From contig OZ025206.1 in the NCBI GenBank assembly GCA_964019055.1, positions 20,491,078-20,555,077 of the forward strand: 64,000 bases of DNA, in the 5' to 3' direction. Of the stretch, positions 1-11,700 are shown one piece after another. This stretch comes from Anthopleura xanthogrammica. Lineage: Eukaryota; Cnidaria; Anthozoa; Actiniaria; Actiniidae. Position numbers and translations under genes: made by a program. Below the pieces are notes generated by a model. That model did not search any database. It had not been told where the DNA came from and saw only the letters and a program-made list of their open reading frames with translations. Positions within the stretch are counted from its first letter, which is position 1. Every line of letters begins with the position of its first letter.

Positions 1-1860
1 ACATTACAGGGGCGGATCCAGAAATTTCACAAGGGGAGTGAACTTTGATTATTAAAGCAAGCAAATTCCAAATATTGAAGCAATCAAGATCTTTCAGGGA
101 TATTCGAATGTTAGACTCATAATACATTAACAACGAGTGTTATATAGAATACTTGCATTGTTAAGCGCATTGTAACTATTAATGAATTACTGAATTATCA
201 AAGTATTAAAAATTGCCGTGATACTTTTGTAAATGACGTAAAACTAATTTGGACTATTACACTGAATCCTAGGGAAACTAACCATCAAACTTTAAGGGAA
301 CCCTCCTGGATTATATTTGTGATTTTTTAAATCTGCTAAATGTTTATGGACATCAAAAATAACAAGTGTCCATTTATAGTCATGTATAGAAAACTTGTGT
401 GACAAAATTCCAGAAAGCTGTCATGCATGTCTACTTACTCTTCTTCCTTAAAAGTGATGATTCTGTCATCTTCCTTGGATGCATTTCCATAAAAGCGCGG
501 CAAATTTGATGTTAAGAGCTAATGTACTTACAGTGTTGGGACTTTAGCGGGAGGTTCACTAACGTCGATCCGGCTGTTTTCACTGGAAGTACTAGTGTCT
601 CTTTCAGACACTCTATCATCCCAATGAAATCATGTTGAAGCAAGTACAGCTATATTCTATTCATGTACTATAAATTAAACAAATACTGACCGTTTTTTTG
701 AGAAAAAGCCCTCTATAGAACGTTGCATTTTGAACTAAGATTTTCAACTAGGTAAAACAACCATAAATGGATAACTGGCGAACGAAAAGCACATGTAGAA
801 AAGGACAGGCAGCATAGAATCGAGGCTTTTCTATGGAATGCATGCTGGACGTATAGTTTGTAGGCTCAACAATATTTTCAATTGATGATATTTATTTAAT
901 TGTCGTTAAAGTTATTCTAGTACCGCTTGGTAAATTTTTTGGTCAAACAGTGCAGATAAATTAAAGGGCGTGGCGTAAGGGATTGGAATAAATTGTATTA
1001 CAATTAAAGGATACACTTTTACTTGATTATTTTGTAATTATTGTAAGCTCACATATAAAAGCGGTCTTAAGCGCTTAGACGTCGCTTAGACCCTTTTTCT
1101 CAAACTATTCTCGTGGGGTTATTTTAGTAATTCACCTTTGAGCTATGTACCAATCCAAAGATATGTATAATGTTTCCAAGTTTTACTATTTTGTAATTTG
1201 AGTTTTCGTTATCCACAATTAGAAGAGGGTCTTGAAAGGGTAAAATAGGAGCTGGGATTCGCCTTTTTGGGGGCTGGGAAAATGGAATTTTGCAGCTAAA
1301 TCTCTAACTCTAACTCTATAACTCGGACTGAGATTTAGCATGACTGGGACGTGGATTTTGCAAAATTTTGGGCTGGGAAATGGGATTGGGACACCCCTTC
1401 AGGACCCTCTTATAGTGCAGCCATTGCGTTCTGCTCGAGCCATCCTTGACTCTGACTTCTCTACTGTTTCAATGAAGTGTCTTGTATTATTAGAAAACAT
1501 TAACCGGAGAAAAAGGGTTTCGATTTGGTTTTTTTTGTTGTTGTTGTTGTTGTTCTAAACAGGTTTGACTGGTTTACCCTCCATATAAGGAAGTGTACAT
1601 ATTTTCGTTGTGAGTTGTGAGTAATTATGTGTTGGCTGCTGCACACTGAATCCAATAGGTTTTTTCGTTCGACTCCTAAAAATTATCTAAATCTTCTAAA
1701 ACAATATCTAATTTTAAATCTCATCACTTCGTTGGCTTACTTAGATTTTCTTAAGAACAAACGCTAGGTGTCAATATTCATTACTGATATATAAGTAGAG
1801 AAATGTCAGGTTGAAACCAACTCAAGTCAGTCGCATGAGGCCATGGTGCAGTCGAGAATC
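1..1860. other. No certain gene; AT-rich intergenic DNA
   Basis: The first bases (about 8-20, gggcggatccag) match the end of a MITE family also seen at 24179 and 41646. A coding-like minus-strand stretch at about 608-533 ends in a GTAAGT donor and may be an exon of a gene lying to the left, but this is weak. A short TTG run lies at 1537-1556. Confidence 0.35.
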
Positions 1861-1885
1861 CAAGTGGAGTTAGCACGTTCCACCA

Positions 1886-2500
1886 GCATCTGGTGGCCCG
1901 CATCTGGTGGCCCCACACGCATCTGGTGGCCCCTTGGCCATAACTCCTCAACAAATGCTATGACAACCAAATTTGGTAGCATGGTTGGCACTTGGGTTGT
2001 CAATCATATGACCACGTGAGATAATGTGACGTCACACATCACGTGACTTACGAGCCAAACATTATCACCCATTTTTGAAAATAGTCGGTATTATATGCTA
2101 TGACCACGGAACTTGGTAGGATGGGTGGTACTTGTGTCACAAGTCATACGGTCACATGGTGTGATGTGACGTCACACATCACGTGACTTAGAAGCTAATT
2201 TTAAAGGAAAGGCATGGGTTGAATTACGAACTATAGCTTTTAGTTATATTATTAGACGATCTAATCATTATTGTAACGAAACTCCGCTCTCACATACCTC
2301 TCATGGCCCCATCGTGCCTACATGTGGTGGACCCGCATCTGGTGGCCCCACGCGCATCTGGTGGCCCCTTGGCCATAACTCCTCAACAAAGCATGCTATG
2401 ACAACCAAACTTGGTAGCATGGTTGGCACTTGGGTCGTCAATCATATGACAACGTCATGTGATGTGACGTCACACATCACGTGACTTACGAGCCAAACAA
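1886..2500. repeat. Repeat block with catctggtggcccc units and TGACGTCA palindromes
   Basis: A unit of about 170 bp at 1886-2058 recurs at 2331-2500. It starts with repeated catctggtggcccc and ends in gtgatgtgacgtcacacatc and cacgtgacttacgagcc. A half unit lies between them at about 2102-2195. Each copy carries the palindrome TGACGTCA, the consensus of a CRE site, though here it is probably just part of the repeat. Confidence 0.75.
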
Positions 2501-3237
2501 ATAAAATGGCAAATCTTGAATGCTAAATTCAAATTGAAGCCAATGAACTCAAAGAGAATCTTGAAAGTTAACAATATTTGGTGCCGTGCTTTGTACGAAA
2601 ACCGAATGCTTCAGTGCCAAAACATGCACAGCATGATCACAGCAAGATGTTTCCCGTTTTTAAAAAGGATTTGATAAAATGCTGTTATGCGACTTGTTGT
2701 GTCTATAGATATAATCCATAACTCTTGGTTATAGATGTCATGGGCAATTCTTTTGTCCTTTTTGATTTATCTATGATAATTTCCAGGAGTCAGCTTTATC
2801 TTGGGAAGTCGGGGAAGATCGGTTACACTAAAAAAGCCTATTTACCCATGGAAAAAATGTGGTGTCACCCAGAATGTAAAGCAATGAGTAGATCTAGATA
2901 ACATTTCAGTATATCAAAACAGAGGTATCTAAACACTAATAATATTGAATAATGCTGAATTTACAGACCGCCTTGAAGAAACGGCGGTATCTTATCCAGG
3001 TTGCAAGAACTACCCCACGTTTCACCATAGACTTAAACAAATAACCATCAATAGATAGTGTCCATAATTTCACAAAAAAGTTTAAACTGGTTAGAAATAG
3101 GCGGTAAGACGTTTGATTATTTTATCAGACTCAATTTTATTTGGCTCGTAAGTCACGTGATGTGTGACGTCACATCACACATCGTGACTGTATGACTGGT
3201 GACACAAGTACCACCCATCCTACCAAGTTCCGTGGTC
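2102..3237. repeat. Inverted repeat pair ending at the minisatellite
   Basis: Bases 2102-2188 are repeated in reverse complement at 3151-3237 with few differences (gaccacggaacttggtagg and its complement at the outer ends). The right arm runs directly into the 38-bp minisatellite, whose first unit shares its ggtcc. This suggests the minisatellite grew from the end of a foldback element. Confidence 0.7.
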
Positions 3238-3547
3238 CAGAGCAAGATCAACATGGACACCTGCCAAACACGGTCCAGAGAAATATCAACATGGACACCG
3301 GCCAAACACGGTCCAGAGCAAGATCAACATGGACACCGGCCAAACACGGTCCAGAGCAAGATCAACATGGACACCGGCCAAACACGGTCCAGAGCAAGAT
3401 CAACATGGACACCGGCCAAACACGGTCCAGAGCAAGATCAACATGGACACCGGCCAAACACGGTCCAGAGCAAGATCAACATGGACACCGGCCAAACACA
3501 GTCTAGAGCAAGATCAACATGGACACCGGCCAAACACAGTCCAGAGA
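3234..3547 (+). repeat. Minisatellite, 38-bp unit, about 8 copies
   Basis: The unit begins ggtccagagcaagatcaaca and ends with caccggccaaacac; copies start at 3234, 3272, 3310, 3348, 3386, 3424 and 3462, and the last two are slightly diverged. All three forward frames are open, but this follows from the repeat and gives no sign of a gene. It is related to the 35-bp array after gene B. Confidence 0.9.
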
Positions 3548-4296
3548 ATACATTTATCAGGTAGAGTTCACACCATATCAGAGATTGGCTGAGGGCTCTT
3601 GGCCAATCGATATCAGAAGCGAGATAGTGAGTAAAATGTATAATAATAGTCTTTATCATTCAAATTATTTTCCCCGACATTTTGATTGGCCGGGAGAACT
3701 GCAAATAACTGCCTACAAATAACGGTCTACTCATGCACATTACGATGCAAAGCCATTTTGCTGCAAATAACGGTCTGCATATGCGCAGTAACGTTGCATT
3801 TGACAATGGCTCGCTTCCCTGAACTGATAAAACAATGAACTGACTTTTTTGTTATTGTTTGACTTGTGCGCATTGCCCTCAAATATTAGAAAAAATAATT
3901 TGAATGATAAAACAATTATTGAACTCGGTTATCGTAAAATATCGAGATTTTTTTCGACATCGGCAAATAATTGCTTCCTCGCCACTAACAAATCACGATA
4001 TTTTGCTCAACCTCGTCCAATAATTGCTTATTATTAGTTTATCCAAAAACTGATAGCCTCCTGCGCAGCCGCTGTGAGGCGCTTCCGGTTCAGCGTCTGC
4101 TCCAACTGGAACAACATTCCTTTCTACATTGTTTTCTATTAGCCAATCAAATCGCTAGGTAAATGCAAATTTTCTATTTTGAGTTGCCGTTGCTGTTTAT
4201 AGTGCTAGTGAAGTCGCTAAACCTGTGAGATAATAATTGCTAGATAGTCAAATATACAATGAAATTAGGGTCTACTAAAGTGTATTAGTCTAATAT

Positions 4297-4775
4297 CTAG
4301 AGTGATTACAATAAACCCGTTCAACAAAATCTGTTAGTCAAAGTCTACGACTATCTGCTAGCGTTTATTAGTGTGTATTGGCCTAGTGTAACTAGCTCAT
4401 GTGTGAAGACTACAACTTTATTGATTAATTTTAGCAAGACGAAATAACGGTCTCATTCTACTGAAAAACAATATTTTTACTACGAGTCATTTGCTTTACA
4501 AATTTTAAACTGTAAATAAGTAATTAATTCATTCCGTGTAAAAGATTGAATTAAAGCTTTGCCGTTTTGCCTACAATCTTTCCAGTTATCCGACTTAAAA
4601 ATTGAAATACATATAAATGTCAATAAACATGTATAGACTACATTCATTTGTTGTCTGTTTAATAATTTTTGTTTTAGACTATTTGTAGTCTACTTAGAGT
4701 CTATTAGCTAGTACTTGTGATTAATAGTGTGTATTAGTCTAGTAACTGTTGAACGGGTTTATTGCAATCACTCTA
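4297..4775. mobile_element. Nested MITE with inverted ends
   Basis: The left end (tagagtgattacaataaacc at about 4299, running on to cgttcaacaa) is matched in inverse orientation by gttgaacgggtttattgcaa near 4747-4775. It lies within the Mutator-like element. No coding capacity. Confidence 0.65.
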
Positions 4776-4910
4776 TTTCACTGGTTTAGTGATTTAACTC
4801 TAACCGAAGGAATTAGTGATTTAAACTCTGTCAACGAGAGTAGACTTCTCGGAATGCGGTGTGTTTAGTATTCATAAAAGTACTCGTGAAAAGTTCAAAT
4901 GTATTAGGGA

Positions 4911-5222
4911 GCATTCATTTTTTAGGAGGGGGGGGGGGGGCGGAGGAATTAGAGGAATCAAATAGAAAAAAAATACTAGCCCCCATGGTAAGGAATTGAA
5001 TATTTCGATAACCCCCCCACTTCCAAATATAAAAATTTTCTAGCCCCCCCCCCCCCCCCCAGAAAACGACTAAAAAAAAAAAAAACACTGTATTTTTATT
5101 CATGACTCCCCCTGGTTCAACGTTAAAAAAAATGTGACCCCCCCTTTTTATCTAGTAATTTTTTAATTACCCCCCCCCCCCTAATTCCTCCGGCCCCCCC
5201 CCTCCTAAAAAATGAATGCTCC
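4911..5222. mobile_element. MITE with gggagcattcatttttt ends and G/C runs
   Basis: Inverted ends gggagcattcattttttagg and cctaaaaaatgaatgctccc enclose G-rich and C-rich runs. A second copy in the other orientation is at 57151-57491, sharing the internal text around the stretch that reads ttactagataaaaagg on one strand. The open frames inside are low-complexity. Confidence 0.75.
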
Positions 5223-5730
5223 CTTAGCATTTAGTCCTACATTATATTGTGATGGACCGAGGAATAGTAGAAGAGAGACAGCCCGTAGGGTTTATTTACT
5301 TGTACATTGTAGCTCAGTAATTTTAATACTTTTAAACGAGCGTGATTCCTATACTAGATTAATATTTCAATGACGAGGATAATCAATTATATCAAGTAGG
5401 AAAGATTCACAAAAACGTCTTTATTTTCTAAAATTACGGCATCTATGGCTTTTTTCTGATGAATTTTGAACTTATTTATACAAAAATCCTGGCTTACTTT
5501 GCTATAATAGTCATCCATACGTTCATTCTCTAGGGAAAGACGGCCAAGGTCAAGGTCGTACCCACAAGCTTTTGTGGGGCTCTCTCTGATTGGTCAAATT
5601 CATAGAAAGGAATGTTGTTCCAGTTGGAGCAGACGCTAGTGGGGGAATGACGGGAACCGGAAGCGCCTCACAGCGGCTGCGCAGGAGGCTAAAAACTGAA
5701 GGTAATTACTTAACGCCTTGGCCTAATGAA

Positions 5731-8700
5731 TTACCATTCTTGATAAGGAGCTAGCTCTCCCAAATATATGTTCAGCTTTTTCCCACCGTCAGCAAAAGTT
5801 GCGTAAAGATATACTTTCTTGCTTGTGAATTTGTCAAGTTGTCCAAGAACACCACACTCCATTATCACGTGAAATATTTCACGGCTTTGGATAACACCAT
5901 CAATATAAAGACTCTTGTCATACACAGTTAGGTTTTGAAGAGGGTGGCCATTAAGCTGCTGAGTTTGTATTTTGACGATGAACCTTTGCTTGCTCTTCGG
6001 ATCTGGCTTTGGCCCCTTTCCAATGCCTTTTAAATGTGGACCGAATATTCTGGAACTAACGTATTCATCGGACACAAACTTGCTTGGTTCCACAGTTACG
6101 GAATACTGATCTTTTAGAGCAGAACACAAAGCTTTGTGTTTTTTCCAGTGTCTTTTCTGACAGCTTGAGTTGCAGTACAGCGCTATATTACATCTGGAAC
6201 ATCTTTGAAGATTCTTGGAGCTACGGCAGAAAGCACATTCACTTTGAATTGATTCTATCTTTTCCTTTGGGTGGGACGCTTTCTCTTCATTGTTTCTTAC
6301 TTCGTTGTCTATTACAGTCGGAGGAAGCGAATAAGATTTTGTTTCGCCTTTTGGGAGATCAACATGTTCTTCTGTGGCGGTAGTGTTGGAACTAGTAACC
6401 CTTGAACTTGGTAGAGAATGAAAATCACTCTCATGTACAAGCCAAAGTCCACTATGATCTCTAATGACATTTGATTTTATAACGATACGCCCAGAGTAGT
6501 TCACGCCTATATGAATACCACCACACTTGTTGCTGTAAATATCGTTGTTTTCCACGATAGCTGTTGTCAAGATCTTCGCATGGATGCCATAGAAATTATT
6601 CTCGAATATCTCGTTTCCCTTGATTTCAACTTGACAATTATGTAATGAAATTCCAAAGGCAAGATTGTGGTAGATTCGATTGCTATTGACTATAACTTGA
6701 TCCTCTGTCCGAAGAACAAATATTCCTTCGCTGCGGTTCTCGTATATTCTATTACTGCTAAGTCTGCACTCACCAGCAGTCGGACCAATCATCACTCCAT
6801 GGTATCTATTAGCATAGATATCATTGTCAATAGCAACAAGACGACCACCTTCACGAGCTTCAAGTCCAGCTTGTCCATTTCTGTTCACTCGACATGATTT
6901 CACCGTCAGACTAGACCCATCCCCTTGGCACAGGATTCCTCCTCCACCGCAGTCTGTTATCTCACAGTTCTCTATATGACCAGTGCTACCTCCTGTGACA
7001 CAGATACTTGGATTGCCACTAATACCAGATATTTTGCCATGGTCACCAAATTTACCAGTTCGGTCACATGGCTTGTTTCCAGCAAACTTAGAAGCAACAC
7101 ATCCTGGTCCGCCATTACAATCTGGAAAATCTTTACAGCACCGAAATCCACCAGATACCTGGCACTTGAAAAGCTCGAGAGATCCTTTATTTTTGCATAT
7201 TATGTCTCCACTGTCTTTTGCAAAAACTATGCCTTCAGCGTAAAAGCTAGAATCCAATATAGGTAACGCCTGAAATTTCACAACAACGCCTTTGCTGAGA
7301 GCCACAAGTTGAACGTCTTTATCGATCGTTGTTCCATACAACTCGTAAAATCCTTCGTGAAGAAGTAATGTTATACCGGAAATCGAAAGCATGAATGATC
7401 CAGCTAGCTGCAAGGGGTTCAAGATTTCCTTAAATTTCAATTTGGGAAACATCTTCTTGAAACGCTTTCCATTCGTGGCTGTTGGATCGACATATGCAGC
7501 AAGAGCAGCAGCAGCTGGCATTCTTCCCTTTAGCTGTTCTCCTTGTGTTTTAGAAAGCTCGTACAAAGCCCATGCTTTTCGCAGCAATGCTTTACCATTC
7601 TTTTCTTCCAACTTTAAACACAGCTCACAGTCAAGTAACGCTTCTTCTGGTTTCCCCAGCTTCAATTCACAATAAGCTCGATTGTTGTACAGTCGAGGAT
7701 CATCCTTGTTATATTTTATTGCTTCAGTGTAAAGATCGATTGCCTCGTCGTAGTTCTGTTGTCTAACAGCATTGTTTCCTTTTTCTCTTAACTGGTTTGC
7801 CTTCTGGACATTGACCTCTGTATTCTCGGAAGACTCTCTTACATTTTCATCTGTAGAAACAGGCTTCTCCTGGTTTGCCATACAGTGTGATATTAGCTTA
7901 AATTGAACGCATTTCAATGGAATATCAAAGTACCTAAAGTGATCTAGTCTTTCACTTGACAGTTCCTCTAATTGTGTCATCACCTTTAATTTAGAAGCCT
8001 GAAGCTCCATTGCTTCAATTTTCTGATGACAAACGCTGAAATACAGAGAGGCTTCGTTGAGAAGCATAACAGTCTCTTCCGTGTAAAGTAATTCCTGTCG
8101 AATCGCATCATTTTTTTGAGAATTCTGGATCAAGTACTTCTGCAAGACAGAAGCATGAGCACCAAGTTTCCCCCATAAATGTAATGAAGGGAGATTCTCT
8201 TGGCTGAAGACGGAATCGCCTTCAAAACTTTTACAAACTTCAAACGGTGACATAGTGTTAGCAAACGCGTGACACATCATCCTACAAGCACACAGGAGGA
8301 CATCTTTCAAGTGGTCTTGACTGATTCTACTTCTGATTACCTCTTGCACAAGTCGATGGACACTGAAGGAGCTATCTGTGAATGTTTGGAACAGCGAGAA
8401 CTTGGTCAACACACTCACTATGTCAGTAACTCCAAATGATGTGGAAAGGCAATTTATAAAGTCTTCATTATTTACTGGAGGCAAGCCTTGGTTGATGATC
8501 TCTTGTGGTATATCATCAGGCGATAGGAACGCGGACACTTCCATAACAAGAGCTGCTGCCTGGCCAATACCATATTCTTCAGACAGCCGTGACACATATT
8601 CAAAGTTTAGCTGCCATGTGGTATGCACAGCAATCCTGTCCTTGGACGTGTCTTGAGCAGGATAATGAGCTTTGGACCTCTTTAATATCTGCAACCTTTG

Positions 8701-11700
8701 CTTCTTATACTGATCTAAGTATTGGGCGAATGATATTTCTTTCTTGTTCTTGATAAAGGCTGCAGCTTGGTCCAGAGCCAAAGGAAGGGTGCCCAATTCT
8801 AAGACCAGTTCGCGAATGACTGCGTCATCTTGAGTGCCTGCTCTACCAGTTCTCATCTTAATAAACTCAACACTTTCGCTTTCTGAAAGATTTTTTAATT
8901 CAATGCAGTTTTTCGCTGAAAAATCAGAAATCTCCTCTTCTAGAAGATGTTTTTCTCTTCTTGTAGTAATTATAATATGTCCTTCAGCTTGTCGTTTCCA
9001 GTGGCCACCAATAAATTTCAACATTTCTGTTGAAAGCTCAAGTTCGTCCAGGTTGTCAATTACCAGACACCAGTACTCTTTTCTTTGCTGTAGCCAACTT
9101 ATTGTTTTTGACAAGGTTTCTTGAAAATCTTCAGCAAAGGTCCCTATCTGCCGAGCCATTTCCCTCATGGAAAGATCAAACAGACTTTTACTTTCACCGG
9201 ATATCCAGAACACACCACCACTGTAGGCTTCTTTGTTCCTCCAAATGTGTTCAATAGCAAGTGAAGTTTTTCCAGTTCCACCAAGTCCATACACAGCTGT
9301 CATACTACATGGAGCAGTTTTATTCTCTAATGGCTGGTTTAGAATTTCCAGCTCTTGAACACGACCATGGAAACACGGGATACGATTGGGAGCTTGGAAT
9401 GTAATAATTGCTTCTTGACTGCTTTTGGTTTCTATTGCAGTTTCCAAGGCCTCGACCCTTTCTTCTAGACAAGCATGCTTTTCTTCTCCTTCCTCAGTTC
9501 TTTTTGTCAGCTTGTCCTGGTTCTTCTCCATACTGTCAACTTTAACTGTAAGATTTTCTTGGTTATCTTTCAAAGAGCCCACAGTCTCAGCAATACCAGA
9601 TGTGCTTTCAACCACTTCGTCTACTCTTTGGCTGATATTTTCTTGTGATTCTTTCAAAGATTCAAAAGCCTTGTTGATCTCATGTTTGTATTCTTCAAGA
9701 GCTTCCTGAACACTTCGTAAACCATTGCTTACTCGAAGAGCTTCATCTGCCTGGCTTTTTGCAAGATGTTTTACATTTTCATTGAGCTGGGCAACTTCTG
9801 TTTCGATAAACTTAACCAGATCTGCGTCCACAACTTTACCCATACAAAGCTGTAACCCTGAAAAATGGAGGAACGTTGAGTAAATCAAATGCCCCATATG
9901 GCAAACTCGTTGATATACGATTAGGATTGACGAAAATAAGATGTGAACTTCATGTAGCTCTCAAAACCGCTTATCTAGCTTATAGGCCTCCGCCTGGCTT
10001 GTGATATTTTCTGCTTAGCAATGGAGATACAGACGCCATTTTTTGGAGATGGGCAAGTGAAATGTGATCATTCGCCTAAAGCAGACAGCGTTGCGTTGAC
10101 ACGATGGAATTCTGTCCAGGAATAAATTTACCTTTGAGTTCGCTCGCTTTAAAGGGGCACTTGGATGAAAACGCCCCATATTTTGAAAGTCCGAATAGTT
10201 CAAGTATTTAAGAATAATATGACTCAATCATGATTATAAAAACCAGATTGGCAAACATTTTAGCCAGGGAGCCACTCGCAGTTGAGAAATTTTGGTTTAA
10301 AAACTAAAAGAACAATAGGGTTGAGTAAATGACGTCATTTACTCACAATTTAGATGCTGAAAAAAATATATAATTTTTATCCACCAATTTTGACTGTGAA
10401 GAAAATATGTTGCTTTGCTACTATTGGGGCCATATAGATAAGTTTAATCAAGTTTCAAGGCATTTTCAATTTCATCGATTTTCATCCAAGTGCTCCTTTA
10501 AATGCTCATTCTAATTATTAAGATGGGCAATTTAATCGGCCCTATATTTTCCTTCCAATTTCTACTTTGATTATTTCTTTGTTATTTAGTTGAGTTTTGA
10601 AGGAATCCTGTAAGCTTAATAAATCGATGTTTGAACTTCAAAAGATTTGCTTATCGGCTTATTGCCGTTGTGACTTTCTTGACTTTCTCCATCGAGAATA
10701 TATTCCTCCAAAACTTGAAGTCCGGCTTTTGCTTTCAGTATATATTACTGAAGAGCGCATTTATTTTGGGTCAGTTCAATTTGGTAAATATAGTTCGCGA
10801 ATGACTGCGTCATCTTGAGTGCCTGCTCTACCAGTTCTCATCTTAATAAACTCAACACTTTCGCTTTCTGAAAGATTTTTTAATTCAATGCAGTTTTTCG
10901 CTGAAAAATCAGAAATCTCCTCTTCTAGAAGATGTTTTTCTCTTCTTGTAGTAATTATAATATGTCCTTCAGCTTGTCGTTTCCAGTGGCCACCAATAAA
11001 TTTCAACATTTCTGTTGAAAGCTCAAGTTCGTCCAGGTTGTCAATTACCAGACACCAGTACTCTTTTCTTTGCTGTAGCCAACTTATTGTTTTTGACAAG
11101 GTTTCTTGAAAATCTTCAGCAAAGGTCCCTATCTGCCGAGCCATTTCCCTCATGGAAAGATCAAACAGACTTTTACTTTCACCGGATATCCAGAACACAC
11201 CACCACTGTAGGCTTCTTTGTTCCTCCAAATGTGTTCAATAGCAAGTGAAGTTTTTCCAGTTCCACCAAGTCCATACACAGCTGTCATACTACATGGAGC
11301 AGTTTTATTCTCTAATGGCTGGTTTAGAATTTCCAGCTCTTGAACACGACCATGGAAACACGGGATACGATTGGGAGCTTGGAATGTAATAATTGCTTCT
11401 TGACTGCTTTTGGTTTCTATTGCAGTTTCCAAGGCCTCGACCCTTTCTTCTAGACAAGCATGCTTTTCTTCTCCTTCCTCAGTTCTTTTTGTCAGCTTGT
11501 CCTGGTTCTTCTCCATACTGTCAACTTTAACTGTAAGATTTTCTTGGTTATCTTTCAAAGAGCCCACAGTCTCAGCAATACCAGATGTGCTTTCAACCAC
11601 TTCGTCTACTCTTTGGCTGATATTTTCTTGTGATTCTTTCAAAGATTCAAAAGCCTTGTTGATCTCATGTTTGTATTCTTCAAGAGCTTCCTGAACACTT

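Larger units (their letters stand above)
4045..5699. mobile_element. Non-autonomous Mutator-like DNA transposon, about 1.64 kb, with 9-bp target duplication
   Basis: Long terminal inverted repeats start agcctcctgcgcagccgctg at 4055 and end in its complement at 5690. Their inner parts (cgtctgctccaactggaac) are also matched. The direct repeat aaaaactga flanks the element at 4045-4053 and 5691-5699, a 9-bp target duplication typical of Mutator-like elements. No transposase frame is present. Two further MITEs sit inside (4297-4775, 4911-5222). The right end lies about 32 bp past the stop of gene A, so that gene's 3'UTR and poly(A) site probably come from the element. Confidence 0.8.

Noticed and set aside
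3234..3547. CRISPR array
   Set aside because: The array has no unique spacers between repeats, and the surroundings are eukaryotic genes with introns.
3192..3592. Open frames reading MDTGQTRSRARSTWT and similar
   Set aside because: They come from the 38-bp minisatellite, where every frame stays open by periodicity. No start context or splice site points to a gene.
4915..5103. Gly- or Pro-rich small proteins at the poly-G elements (also 57270-57536)
   Set aside because: They are translations of G and C runs inside a MITE.
9858..9897. MGHLIYSTFLHFS as the start of the NLR protein
   Set aside because: This stretch is intron 3. The acceptor at 9858 and the 79-bp intron of gene B show the true protein starts four exons earlier.
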